From: Opitutaceae bacterium
GTDB taxonomy: Bacteria > Verrucomicrobiota > Verrucomicrobiia > Opitutales > Opitutaceae
Reading direction: 5' to 3'
Assembly (NCBI GenBank): GCA_016763045.1
Contig: JAESUN010000141.1
Span: forward strand, 1-5,847
DNA: 5,847 bases
Positions 1-5,847 of this stretch are shown one piece after another; the first letter of the stretch is position 1, and each line of letters starts with the position of its first letter. The notes below the pieces were generated by a model. That model was given only the letters and a program-made list of their open reading frames with translations. It did no database searches and was not told the DNA's origin. The position numbers and the translations under genes are program-made.

Positions 1-1
1 C

Positions 2-1213
2 TTGAAGGGGCAACCGCTTACCTGTGGCAGTAAAATGCTCGAAAATTTTGTATCTCCGTATGATGCGACCAGTATTGCGAATTTAAAGAGTGCAGGAGGG
101 ACGTTGCTTTGTCGTTTGAATATGGATGAGTTTGCCATGGGGTCTTCCACGGAAAATTCATCCTATTTCGTAACATCAAATCCATGGGATTTGGACTGCA
201 TTCCGGGTGGAAGTAGTGGTGGCAGTGCGGCTGCTGTTGCTGCTGGTGAGTCGATCCTCACGTTAGGGACAGATACGGGAGGCTCTATTCGGCAACCAGC
301 ATCCTTATGTGGGGTGGTGGGGATGAAACCAACCTATGGCCTTGTTTCTCGTTATGGATTGGTGGCATTTGCCTCTTCTCTGGACCAAGTGGGTCCGTTG
401 GGTCGAAGTGTAGAGGATGTGGCTCTTCTTTTATCTGCGATTGCGGGGCACGATCCGAAAGATTCCACTTCTTTTAAGGTAGAAATACCTGATTATCGAT
501 CTGAACTTGAGCAAAAAAAAGGGCCTTGGAAATTAGGAATACCCAAAGAATATTTTGGAGAAGGCCTTGATCCTGAGGTGAGAGCCTCTATTGAGCGTGC
601 TATTGAGTATTACCGAGCTATCGGATGTGAAATCAAAGAAGTTTCTCTCCCTCATACGGACTATGCCGTTTCGGTTTATTATATATTGGCGACGGCAGAG
701 GCTTCTTTCAATTTGGCTCGTTTTGATGGGATTCGCTATGGAAAGCGCAGTGAAACCGCAACCAACGCTATCGACATTTATTCAAAGTCTAGAGCTGAGG
801 GCTTTGGTGAAGAAGTAAAGCGGCGGGTGATTTTGGGGACATACGTTCTAAGTAGTGGCTACTATGATGCATATTATCTGAGAGCGCAGAAAGTAAGAAC
901 TCTAATCCGAAACGATTTCCTTAAGGTATACGAAGAAGTGGATGCATTACTCACGCCGACTGCTCCGACAGTTGCTTTCAAAAAAGGAGAACGATCCTCG
1001 GATCCTCTGGAAATGTACCTGAGTGATATCTATACGATTAGTACCAATCTAGCAGGTGTCCCGGGCATTTCAGTTCCATGTGGGTTGTCTTCTGATGGAT
1101 TGCCTATCGGTTTACAGATTATTGGAAAACCTTTTCAAGAATCAGATTTACTAGCCATTGCACATTCCTTTGAGAAAGCGCACGATTTCTCTGCTGCTCA
1201 CCCCTCTCTTTAA
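2..1213 (+). CDS. gatA: Aspartyl/glutamyl-tRNA amidotransferase subunit A, 5'-truncated by window edge
   Basis: GatA is the glutaminase subunit of the cytoplasmic GatCAB complex. It releases ammonia from glutamine, which is used to convert Glu-tRNA(Gln) and/or Asp-tRNA(Asn) to the amidated forms. About 403 codons are visible. Full-length GatA is usually about 480-490 residues, so roughly 80 N-terminal residues lie off the left edge, and the TTG at position 2 is not the real start. The amidase-signature core is clear: [14 protein letters not shown] (visible residues 40-53), [11 protein letters not shown] (68-78) and [10 protein letters not shown] (91-100). By alignment with the family, S71 is the cis-Ser and S95 (284-286) the acyl nucleophile. 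The catalytic Lys of the missing IKDN-type motif should lie just upstream of the window. [26 protein letters not shown] and the C-terminal [13 protein letters not shown] are further GatA hallmarks. There is no frameshift or lost motif. gatB follows after 25 nt, presumably co-transcribed. Confidence 0.97.
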   Translation: MKGQPLTCGSKMLENFVSPYDATSIANLKSAGGTLLCRLNMDEFAMGSSTENSSYFVTSNPWDLDCIPGGSSGGSAAAVAAGESILTLGTDTGGSIRQPASLCGVVGMKPTYGLVSRYGLVAFASSLDQVGPLGRSVEDVALLLSAIAGHDPKDSTSFKVEIPDYRSELEQKKGPWKLGIPKEYFGEGLDPEVRASIERAIEYYRAIGCEIKEVSLPHTDYAVSVYYILATAEASFNLARFDGIRYGKRSETATNAIDIYSKSRAEGFGEEVKRRVILGTYVLSSGYYDAYYLRAQKVRTLIRNDFLKVYEEVDALLTPTAPTVAFKKGERSSDPLEMYLSDIYTISTNLAGVPGISVPCGLSSDGLPIGLQIIGKPFQESDLLAIAHSFEKAHDFSAAHPSL

Positions 1214-1223
1214 TTATTTACCC

Positions 1224-1227
1224 AGGA
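1224..1227 (+). promoter_or_regulatory. Shine-Dalgarno-like AGGA for gatB
   Basis: AGGA lies 11 nt before the ATG at 1239, inside the 25-nt gatA-gatB gap. The spacing is a little long. It still supports the 1239 start over the ATG at 1158, which would sit inside gatA. Confidence 0.5.
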
Positions 1228-1238
1228 ATCCACTCAAA

Positions 1239-2690
1239 ATGCAGTACGAAACGGTTATAGGTTTAGAGGTTCATGTGCAGATAAAAACTCGGTCGAAAAT
1301 GTACACCCGGGTTGCGATGGAATATGGCAGTGATCCCAATACGTTGACTGATCCAGTTGTTCTGGGTCTTCCAGGTGTTTTGCCAGTGATGAACAAGGCA
1401 GCTATCGATCTTATCATTAAAACGGGGCTTATGCTTGGTTGTAAGATTGCGGATCAATGTAAGTGGGATCGGAAGAACTATTTTTATCCAGATAGCACAA
1501 AGAATTATCAAATTACTCAGTATGATCAGCCGATTTGTGAAAATGGTTATGTTGAGTTAGAATTACCGGGAGAGTCACGGAAGATAATGGGTGAGCATAA
1601 GAGAATCGCCCTCACTCGTATTCACCTCGAGGAAGATTTGGGGAAGCTGAATCATTTTTCCTTTGATAGTTTAATTGATTTTAATCGAGGTGGGGCTTCG
1701 CTGATGGAGATCGTGAGTGAGCCTGACATGAGATCTGCTGATGAGGCATTTGGGTTCCTGACGTCGTTACGACAATCGTTGATTTATGCAGGAATTTCGG
1801 ATTGTGATATGGAGAAGGGGCAGATGCGATGTGACGCAAACATTAGTATTCGGCCATTGGGAGAGACTGAATTGGGGATAAAAGTAGAACTAAAAAATCT
1901 AAATAGTATTAGTGGTGTTCGCAATGGGATTGAGTACGAGGTCAATCGACAAATTGCATTGATTCAGAGTGGCGATCCGATTTTCCAAGAGACGAGACGC
2001 TGGGATGCCGGCTCAGGGGTTTCCATCTCGATGAGATCGAAAGAAATGGCTCATGATTATCGTTATTTTCCGGATCCAGACTTGATGCCTGTTCGGGTTG
2101 ATGAGGAATGGCGAGAACGACTGAAAGTGGAATTACCGGAAGCTCCTTTTGATAAGCAGCGTCGTTTGATGGAAGATTATGATCTTCCGTATACTATCAC
2201 ATCCGTCTTAGTTCCCGATAGGCCACTGAGTGAGTATTTTGAAGCAGCGATAGCTGTTGATTCAACAAAAGCTCGAGCCATTGGGAATTGGATTACAAAT
2301 GATCTGTTGAGAGAATTGTCTAATAGTCGTATTTCTTTGCCGGAGTGTTTGATTCTTCCCCAGCATATTATTGGCTTAGTTCAGCAGGTTGAGTCCGGTG
2401 CTATCTCCAGTAATATAGCAAAAGAGGTTTTTGCTGAAATGTTTAAAACAGGTGAAAGCGCTGGAGTGATTGTGGAACGAAAGGGGCTCAAACAATCAAC
2501 GGATGTCGGTGAGCTGGAACAATGGTGTAAGGATGCGATTGAGGGTAATCCTACTTCTGTAGCTGACTTTAAATCAGGCAACGAAAAGGCGATTAATGCT
2601 CTTAAAGGACGAGTGATGAAAGAGAGTAAGGGCAAAGCAAATCCGCGGATTGTGGACGAGATCATGCGACGCCTTTTGGACGATCTGTAG
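1239..2690 (+). CDS. gatB: Aspartyl/glutamyl-tRNA amidotransferase subunit B
   Basis: GatB is the kinase/transamidase subunit of GatCAB. It binds the misacylated tRNA, activates the side-chain carboxylate with ATP and amidates it with ammonia delivered from GatA. The product is 483 aa, the normal family length (about 475-490). The ATG at 1239 is chosen because the next residues, QYETVIGLEVHVQ, match the conserved GatB N-terminus. An ATG at 1158 in the same frame would add 27 unrelated residues and overlap gatA. Motifs in order: IGLEVHVQ (7-14), VLGLPGVLPVMN (41-52), KWDRKNYFYPDS (76-87), RIHLEEDLGK (127-136), FNRGGASLMEIVSEPD (148-163), EKGQMRCDANIS (192-203), VELKNLNS (216-223) and HDYRYFPDPDLMP (272-284). 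The C-terminus carries the tRNA-binding helical and YqeY-like tail, ending with VADFKSGNEKAINALKGRVM and SKGKANPRIVDEIM (441-476). The gene appears intact. gatC is not in the window and may lie upstream of gatA or elsewhere. Confidence 0.98.
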   Translation: MQYETVIGLEVHVQIKTRSKMYTRVAMEYGSDPNTLTDPVVLGLPGVLPVMNKAAIDLIIKTGLMLGCKIADQCKWDRKNYFYPDSTKNYQITQYDQPICENGYVELELPGESRKIMGEHKRIALTRIHLEEDLGKLNHFSFDSLIDFNRGGASLMEIVSEPDMRSADEAFGFLTSLRQSLIYAGISDCDMEKGQMRCDANISIRPLGETELGIKVELKNLNSISGVRNGIEYEVNRQIALIQSGDPIFQETRRWDAGSGVSISMRSKEMAHDYRYFPDPDLMPVRVDEEWRERLKVELPEAPFDKQRRLMEDYDLPYTITSVLVPDRPLSEYFEAAIAVDSTKARAIGNWITNDLLRELSNSRISLPECLILPQHIIGLVQQVESGAISSNIAKEVFAEMFKTGESAGVIVERKGLKQSTDVGELEQWCKDAIEGNPTSVADFKSGNEKAINALKGRVMKESKGKANPRIVDEIMRRLLDDL

Positions 2691-2721
2691 AATGTAAGGG
2701 AGGCTTTGCTTTTTCGTCAAA

Positions 2722-2769
2722 ATTCGGTTAAGCAAGAGAGGTCGGAAGAACCCGGAAACTTAACCGGAT
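2722..2769 (+). promoter_or_regulatory. Inverted repeat in the gatB-sod gap (possible leader hairpin or operator)
   Basis: CGGTTAAG (2725-2732) is an exact inverted copy of CTTAACCG (2759-2766). With one G-U pair the arms extend to 11 bp (2722-2732 with 2759-2769), enclosing 26 nt. No run of T follows the 3' arm, so it does not look like an intrinsic terminator for gatB. It sits 31 nt before the sod start codon, so a leader-RNA structure or a protein-binding operator are both possible. Assigning it a regulatory role is inference. No convincing -35/-10 pair was found, although TATAAA at 2775-2780 could serve as a -10. Confidence 0.4.
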
Positions 2770-2788
2770 ACATTTATAAACTTTTACC

Positions 2789-2793
2789 AGGAG
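2789..2793 (+). promoter_or_regulatory. Shine-Dalgarno site AGGAG for the superoxide dismutase gene
   Basis: AGGAG lies 7 nt before the ATG at 2801, which is ideal spacing. It fixes that start in preference to the second ATG at 2807, and so keeps the complete Tat signal sequence. Confidence 0.8.
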
Positions 2794-2800
2794 ATGTATT

Positions 2801-3550
2801 ATGAAGATGGAAGAAGGCGTATCGAGAAGAGACCTTATTAAGGTATTGGGGATGAGTGGATTAGCTTTAGGCTTAACGTCGATTGGTCATGGCGCAGAGA
2901 AAGAAGAGGGATCCTCTGAAGTCCTGGATTCTGAGATAGGGTATAAAGAGGGAGCCTTTGTGTTGCCTCCTCTTCCGTATGCATATGATTCATTGGAGCC
3001 TTATATTGATGAGCAGACAATGCGGCTTCATCATGACAAACATCACGCGGGTTATGTGAAGGGTGCGAATAGAGCACTGAAAAACATGTCTGACATAGCC
3101 TCTGGAGAGGGAGATGCTTCTTTGGTAAAGCATTGGTCGAGGGAATTGGCTTTTCATGGATCTGGCCATGCGATGCACCTGACCTTTTGGAATAATATGA
3201 AACCGGGAGGTAGTGAGCCTTCAGGCGTTATGGCAGATGCCTTGGTGGCTAATTTTGGAAGTATTGATGGATTTAATAATCTTTTCTTCAGCGCATCGAA
3301 GTCTGTGGAAGGAAGCGGTTGGGGGATTCTGGGATATGAGAAGATAAGTGGTCGCTTAGTTGTGTTACAGGCAGAGAAGCATCAGGATCACACTGTTCAG
3401 GGTATTATTCCGTTACTTGTTGTGGATGTATGGGAGCACGCCTATTATTTGAGATATCAGAATATGCGCGGTGATTATATCAAGGCTTTTATAAATGTGA
3501 TCAATTGGGGTGATGTTGCGAGTCGATATGCTCGGGCTAGCCGTTCATAA
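2801..3550 (+). CDS. Tat-exported superoxide dismutase, Fe/Mn family, probably Mn type
   Basis: This enzyme converts superoxide to oxygen and hydrogen peroxide. The 249-aa product is longer than the usual 195-210 aa because of an N-terminal extension. SRRDLIK (8-14), followed by a hydrophobic stretch (about 15-28), is a canonical twin-arginine signal, so the folded enzyme is predicted to be exported to the periplasm. The cleavage site is unclear, perhaps near HGA (30-32). An acidic linker precedes the SOD domain, which starts near LPPLPYAYDSLEP (55-67). By alignment with E. coli SodA, the metal ligands are H77 (in LHHDKHHAGY), H126 (in GHAMHLTFW), D209 and H213 (in DVWEHAYY). Y85 and H81 match the second-sphere Tyr and His. 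G122 and Q195 (in EKHQD) match the Gly/Gln pattern of Mn enzymes rather than the Fe pattern, but cambialistic activity cannot be excluded. It has its own leader region 110 nt downstream of gatB. I leave the symbol empty because sodA and sodB cannot be separated safely here. Confidence 0.95.
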   Translation: MKMEEGVSRRDLIKVLGMSGLALGLTSIGHGAEKEEGSSEVLDSEIGYKEGAFVLPPLPYAYDSLEPYIDEQTMRLHHDKHHAGYVKGANRALKNMSDIASGEGDASLVKHWSRELAFHGSGHAMHLTFWNNMKPGGSEPSGVMADALVANFGSIDGFNNLFFSASKSVEGSGWGILGYEKISGRLVVLQAEKHQDHTVQGIIPLLVVDVWEHAYYLRYQNMRGDYIKAFINVINWGDVASRYARASRS

Positions 3551-3558
3551 GGTGTGTG

Positions 3559-3586
3559 GAGAGGTTTACTTTCATGCTAACCTTTT
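3559..3586 (+). repeat. Weak hairpin between sod and the glycosyltransferase gene
   Basis: AGGTT (3562-3566) pairs with AACCT (3579-3583) around a 12-nt loop. Weaker pairs, partly G-U, extend the base through 3559-3561 and 3584-3586, and the 3' arm runs into TTTT (3583-3586). It could be a poor intrinsic terminator of sod or a structure in the leader of the next gene. The stem is short and AT-rich, so it may be chance. Confidence 0.25.
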
Positions 3587-3590
3587 GTAG

Positions 3591-4712
3591 ATGAAGATAG
3601 CTGTTGATCTAACAAAACTTTTGCCAGGAGGTGGGAATGGGGGCATTAAGAAAACGATTTTCTCTTTTTTAGATGGCGTCCGAAAGGTATCCCAAGAAAA
3701 AATTGTATATGCTTTTCTCTGTAATGCTGCAACGAAAGAGGAAGTAGCGGAGAGAGCTCAAGCCCATGATTTCATTTGGTGCGTTCAGGATGATGTAGGC
3801 GGTTCTATTGGAGAGGGGAGTTGGCTTAAAGTGGATGATCGATTTCTCCGTGAGAATGAAGTTGATTTGTTGTATCTCCCTTTTGGTGAAGATCGATTTG
3901 GAGGAGGGCGTTATCCTGCTGTTCGCTTGCTTGGTGATTTTTTACATGCGGTCTATCCGGAAGGATTGCCAATTGAGGTGGTCGAGTATCGGGCAAAATA
4001 CTTCAAGGAGTCCGTTGAATCAGGTGCAGCGATTCAGGTGATATCGAAAGATGTACGTGATCGACTTTTATCGTCTTTCTCCCTTGATCCGAGTAGAGTT
4101 TTTCTGACGTATCATCCGATTGGATTGGATGAGTTTTCGAGATATCAAGGAGGGGAAAGAGCCTCGATTGAGACTTATTTTATCTACCCTGCTAATTTTT
4201 GGATGCACAAAAATCACCGTCGTTTGCTAGATGCTTTTGCTCGGTTTGTTTCAGGTGAAGGGATGGAGAAATACCATTTGTATTTTACAGGTCATCCAGA
4301 TGCGATGATGGAGGAGATGAAACTTTATGCAAATGAGCTTTCTTTGGGAGATCATGTAAGGTTTCAGGGATATGTTTCTTTGGAGACCTATAAAAAATTA
4401 CTATGGCAGGCAAAAGCACTGGTATTTCCTTCGTTAAATGAGGGCTTTGGAATACCGATTCTCGAAGCCATGGCGATGGGAGTTCCGGTTATGTGTTCAG
4501 CCGTAACAGCTCTCCCGGAAATTGCAGGGAAGGGGGCTCTTTTTTTTGACCCTTATCAAACCGATGGTATTTTGACTGCATTGAGGCAAATGGCTACCGA
4601 TGAGGATTTGGGTCAACAGATGATCGAAAAGGGTAAGGAGAATCTCTCCAGGTTTTCTTTCGAAGAAGATTGTCAAAATCTGTTGAGAGCTTTTCGCAGT
4701 GTAATAGAGTAA
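3591..4712 (+). CDS. Glycosyltransferase, GT4-like family (GT-B fold)
   Basis: This is a complete 373-aa protein of typical GT4 length, predicted to transfer a sugar from a nucleotide-sugar donor to a glycan or lipid acceptor. The acceptor and the sugar cannot be read from sequence. The N-terminal Rossmann-like domain begins MKIAVDLTKLL with the glycine loop GGGNGGIKK (13-21). GDFLHAVYPEGLP (115-127) corresponds to the HDLQH-YPE region of related mannosyl/rhamnosyl-type transferases. The C-terminal donor-binding domain has YPANFWMHKNHRRLLDAF (199-216), FTGHP (232-236), VRFQGYVS (256-263) and the E-x7-E motif in NEGFGIPILEA (E284, E292), then GVPVMCSAVTALPEIAG (297-313). There is no signal peptide or membrane span, so it is probably cytosolic or peripherally membrane-bound. 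The ATG immediately follows an in-frame TAG (3588-3590) and has no good Shine-Dalgarno site. The conserved N-terminus still makes this the right start. No other polysaccharide genes are visible nearby, which is slightly unusual for this family. Confidence 0.93.
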   Translation: MKIAVDLTKLLPGGGNGGIKKTIFSFLDGVRKVSQEKIVYAFLCNAATKEEVAERAQAHDFIWCVQDDVGGSIGEGSWLKVDDRFLRENEVDLLYLPFGEDRFGGGRYPAVRLLGDFLHAVYPEGLPIEVVEYRAKYFKESVESGAAIQVISKDVRDRLLSSFSLDPSRVFLTYHPIGLDEFSRYQGGERASIETYFIYPANFWMHKNHRRLLDAFARFVSGEGMEKYHLYFTGHPDAMMEEMKLYANELSLGDHVRFQGYVSLETYKKLLWQAKALVFPSLNEGFGIPILEAMAMGVPVMCSAVTALPEIAGKGALFFDPYQTDGILTALRQMATDEDLGQQMIEKGKENLSRFSFEEDCQNLLRAFRSVIE

Positions 4713-4722
4713 GTTTGTCTGT

Positions 4723-4752
4723 TTGACATAAGGTGGGGAATTTCTCTTATGT
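4723..4752 (+). promoter_or_regulatory. Candidate promoter and operator: TTGACA overlapping a perfect inverted repeat
   Basis: TTGACA (4723-4728) matches the bacterial -35 consensus exactly. A possible but poor -10 is TATGTA (4748-4753), 19 nt downstream. ACATAAG (4726-4732) and CTTATGT (4746-4752) form a perfect 7-bp inverted repeat with a 13-nt spacer, overlapping the -35 and reaching into the -10 region. That geometry fits a repressor operator. The repeat could instead be a hairpin after the glycosyltransferase gene, but no T run follows it. The site lies 36 nt before the next start codon. Confidence 0.4.
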
Positions 4753-4774
4753 AAGTAAGGGTTTAACTTAAAGA

Positions 4775-4780
4775 AAGGGG
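4775..4780 (+). promoter_or_regulatory. Shine-Dalgarno site AAGGGG for the helical-repeat protein gene
   Basis: A purine-rich AAGGGG lies 7 nt before the ATG at 4788. It supports that start and makes the otherwise unlabelled reading frame credible as a gene. Confidence 0.65.
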
Positions 4781-4787
4781 ATAAAAG

Positions 4788-5847
4788 ATGAAATTGGGGC
4801 GTTTTGTAAAAATTGTGGCTATTCTAGCTTGGGGATTCGTATGTTACTTCTTTGGTCGATATGAGGGTGATGATCTTGCTCATGAGAGATCGTCAACGAA
4901 ACCAGAGATGTTTCATCTGACTATGGAAGATGAAGAAATCGGACGCTCTAGTGTTGATAGGAGGGGATTGGGGGAGATTGCAGAGAGAGAAGCTTTTTCG
5001 GGAGGTAATGAGCTCACAGACTTGCTCTCTAGGCTTAACTTACTAGAGGACCTTCCAGGGAAGGACCTTATGTTGTTTCAACTTCTTCAGGGATGGGGAG
5101 AGCTAAATGGTCCTGCTGCAATGAATTTTGCGTTATCTTTAGATCCGAATAAACAAGGAAATGCGATTCGTTTTGTTCTAAAAGGATGGGCTAAAAATAA
5201 TCCTGAAGATGCATGGATGTGGGTAAGAGCTGACCCTGATTCTAAAAATATTGAAAAGAGGGGTATGTATAGAGCGGTCTTACGTGAAATGATGAATCAA
5301 GGTGATTTTGATTTGGGAATACGCTTGGTTTCTTTTATCGGAGAGGAAGAAGGAGAAACGAGAACGAAAGAAAGATTAACTCAGCAATTGATGAGGAGCT
5401 GGTTGGTCGAGGATGGTGAATCCGCTCTTAAATGGATTGATCAAATGCCAGACGATCCATCTAGTGAGGGAGCTCTAAAAGCATTTGCAGAGAATTGGGC
5501 GATGCTAGATGGCATTGAGGCTGCGGAATGGGCCAGATCTATGGAGGATCAGTCTGGTGCTTTAACTTCCGCAATTATTTCTTGGACGCGGAATGGGAAG
5601 CCGGCTGAAGTCGCGGAATGGTTGAAAGGACAATCGTCTTCAACTGAAATGGACAATGCGATTTCTATATTTGTAAGAGCGACTGTTCGTGAAGATCCAG
5701 AATTGGCTCAAGGAATGATCCATTCTATCCAAGATCATAATACCCGAGATAGGGCTGTTTTGGCGTCAGCAAGGGGACAGGATGGGCCTGTTGAAAGTTT
5801 GAAGTGGCTGGACACTCATCTATCGGAGAACAGAAGCGAAGGAGTTC
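4788..5847 (+). CDS. Membrane-anchored helical-repeat protein of unknown function, 3'-truncated by window edge
   Basis: The frame is open from the ATG at 4788 to the right edge (353 codons, no stop), so the C-terminus is missing. The N-terminus has basic residues followed by a hydrophobic segment (about 8-22, KIVAILAWGFVCYFFG), then a polar linker rich in charged residues. This reads as a signal anchor or uncleaved signal peptide. The cysteine at 19 lacks a lipobox. From about residue 95 the chain holds degenerate repeats of about 29-37 residues. Each carries a Trp or other bulky residue, then a turn with D/N/G, then an A-x-x-W/A-like helix and an acidic or proline stretch. Examples are GWAKNNPEDAWMWV (133-146), SWLVEDGESALKWID (204-218), NWAMLDGIEAAEWAR (236-250) and SWTRNGKPAEVAEWLK (265-280). 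This suggests a TPR/SEL1-like alpha-solenoid on the periplasmic side. No catalytic motif is visible. I recall similar Trp-rich repeat proteins in Verrucomicrobiota, but cannot name a family. The gene is probably transcribed from its own upstream region. Confidence 0.85.
   Translation, partial: MKLGRFVKIVAILAWGFVCYFFGRYEGDDLAHERSSTKPEMFHLTMEDEEIGRSSVDRRGLGEIAEREAFSGGNELTDLLSRLNLLEDLPGKDLMLFQLLQGWGELNGPAAMNFALSLDPNKQGNAIRFVLKGWAKNNPEDAWMWVRADPDSKNIEKRGMYRAVLREMMNQGDFDLGIRLVSFIGEEEGETRTKERLTQQLMRSWLVEDGESALKWIDQMPDDPSSEGALKAFAENWAMLDGIEAAEWARSMEDQSGALTSAIISWTRNGKPAEVAEWLKGQSSSTEMDNAISIFVRATVREDPELAQGMIHSIQDHNTRDRAVLASARGQDGPVESLKWLDTHLSENRSEGV

Noticed and set aside
1158..1238. Upstream in-frame ATG that would extend GatB by 27 residues
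   Set aside because: The extension lies mostly inside gatA in another frame, lacks GatB similarity, and the conserved N-terminus MQYETVIGLEVHV begins at 1239.
2381..2665. Minus-strand open frame of about 94 codons opposite the gatB 3' end
   Set aside because: It is antisense to a well-conserved gatB region, with no SD evidence and low-complexity composition. It is a shadow frame.
2691..2715. Possible intrinsic terminator after gatB (AGGCTTTGCTTTTT)
   Set aside because: The best hairpin has a 3-nt loop and only a few pairs, many of them G-U, so it is too weak to call a terminator despite the TTTTT run.
2838..3178. Two overlapping minus-strand open frames opposite the superoxide dismutase gene
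   Set aside because: They mirror strongly conserved SOD codons, including the His-rich metal site, and show no independent coding signals.
3626..3672. AGGAGGT followed 4 nt later by an ATG (3637) in a different frame inside the glycosyltransferase gene
   Set aside because: The frame from 3637 stops after about 11 codons, and the purine run is explained by the conserved PGGGN-coding codons.
4842..4846. Cysteine 19 in the hydrophobic segment of the last protein as a lipoprotein attachment site
   Set aside because: The preceding residues (GFV) do not fit a lipobox, which needs a small residue at -1, so a signal anchor is more likely.

Overview
This window looks like an ordinary chromosomal stretch of a Gram-negative bacterium. 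All five recognisable genes lie on the + strand and are separated by short gaps. Base composition is moderate, roughly mid-40s % GC by eye. The most likely source is a Verrucomicrobiota member, perhaps an Opitutae-like lineage. Three things suggest this, all judged from memory without a search: the style of the GatB sequence (TDPVVLGLPG, KWDRKNYFYPDS, RIHLEEDLGK, GISDCDMEKGQMRCDANIS), the Tat-exported superoxide dismutase, and a tryptophan-punctuated helical-repeat protein of a kind I associate with that phylum.

Layout. Positions 2-1213 hold the 3' part of gatA, which is cut by the window edge. After 25 nt comes complete gatB (1239-2690). Together they encode the A and B subunits of the tRNA-dependent amidotransferase. 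A 110-nt gap (2691-2800) with an 11-bp imperfect inverted repeat and a good Shine-Dalgarno site leads to a Tat-signal Fe/Mn-family superoxide dismutase (2801-3550). A 40-nt gap with a weak hairpin precedes a GT4-type glycosyltransferase (3591-4712), whose ATG directly follows an in-frame stop and has no evident Shine-Dalgarno site. A 75-nt gap holds a TTGACA hexamer overlapping a perfect 7-bp inverted repeat. It leads to a membrane-anchored helical-repeat protein (4788 onward) that runs off the right edge.

Function. gatA and gatB form a clear functional unit in translation: they amidate Glu-tRNA(Gln) and/or Asp-tRNA(Asn). The three downstream genes are not obviously linked to it or to one another. 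Two of them carry N-terminal export or anchoring signals: the Tat-SOD, and the last protein through a hydrophobic anchor. The glycosyltransferase is predicted to be cytoplasmic or membrane-associated. I see no mobile element, CRISPR array, tRNA or rRNA. No stretch over 300 bases lacks a gene. The most open-ended item is the solenoid protein at the right edge, whose function cannot be read from its sequence.
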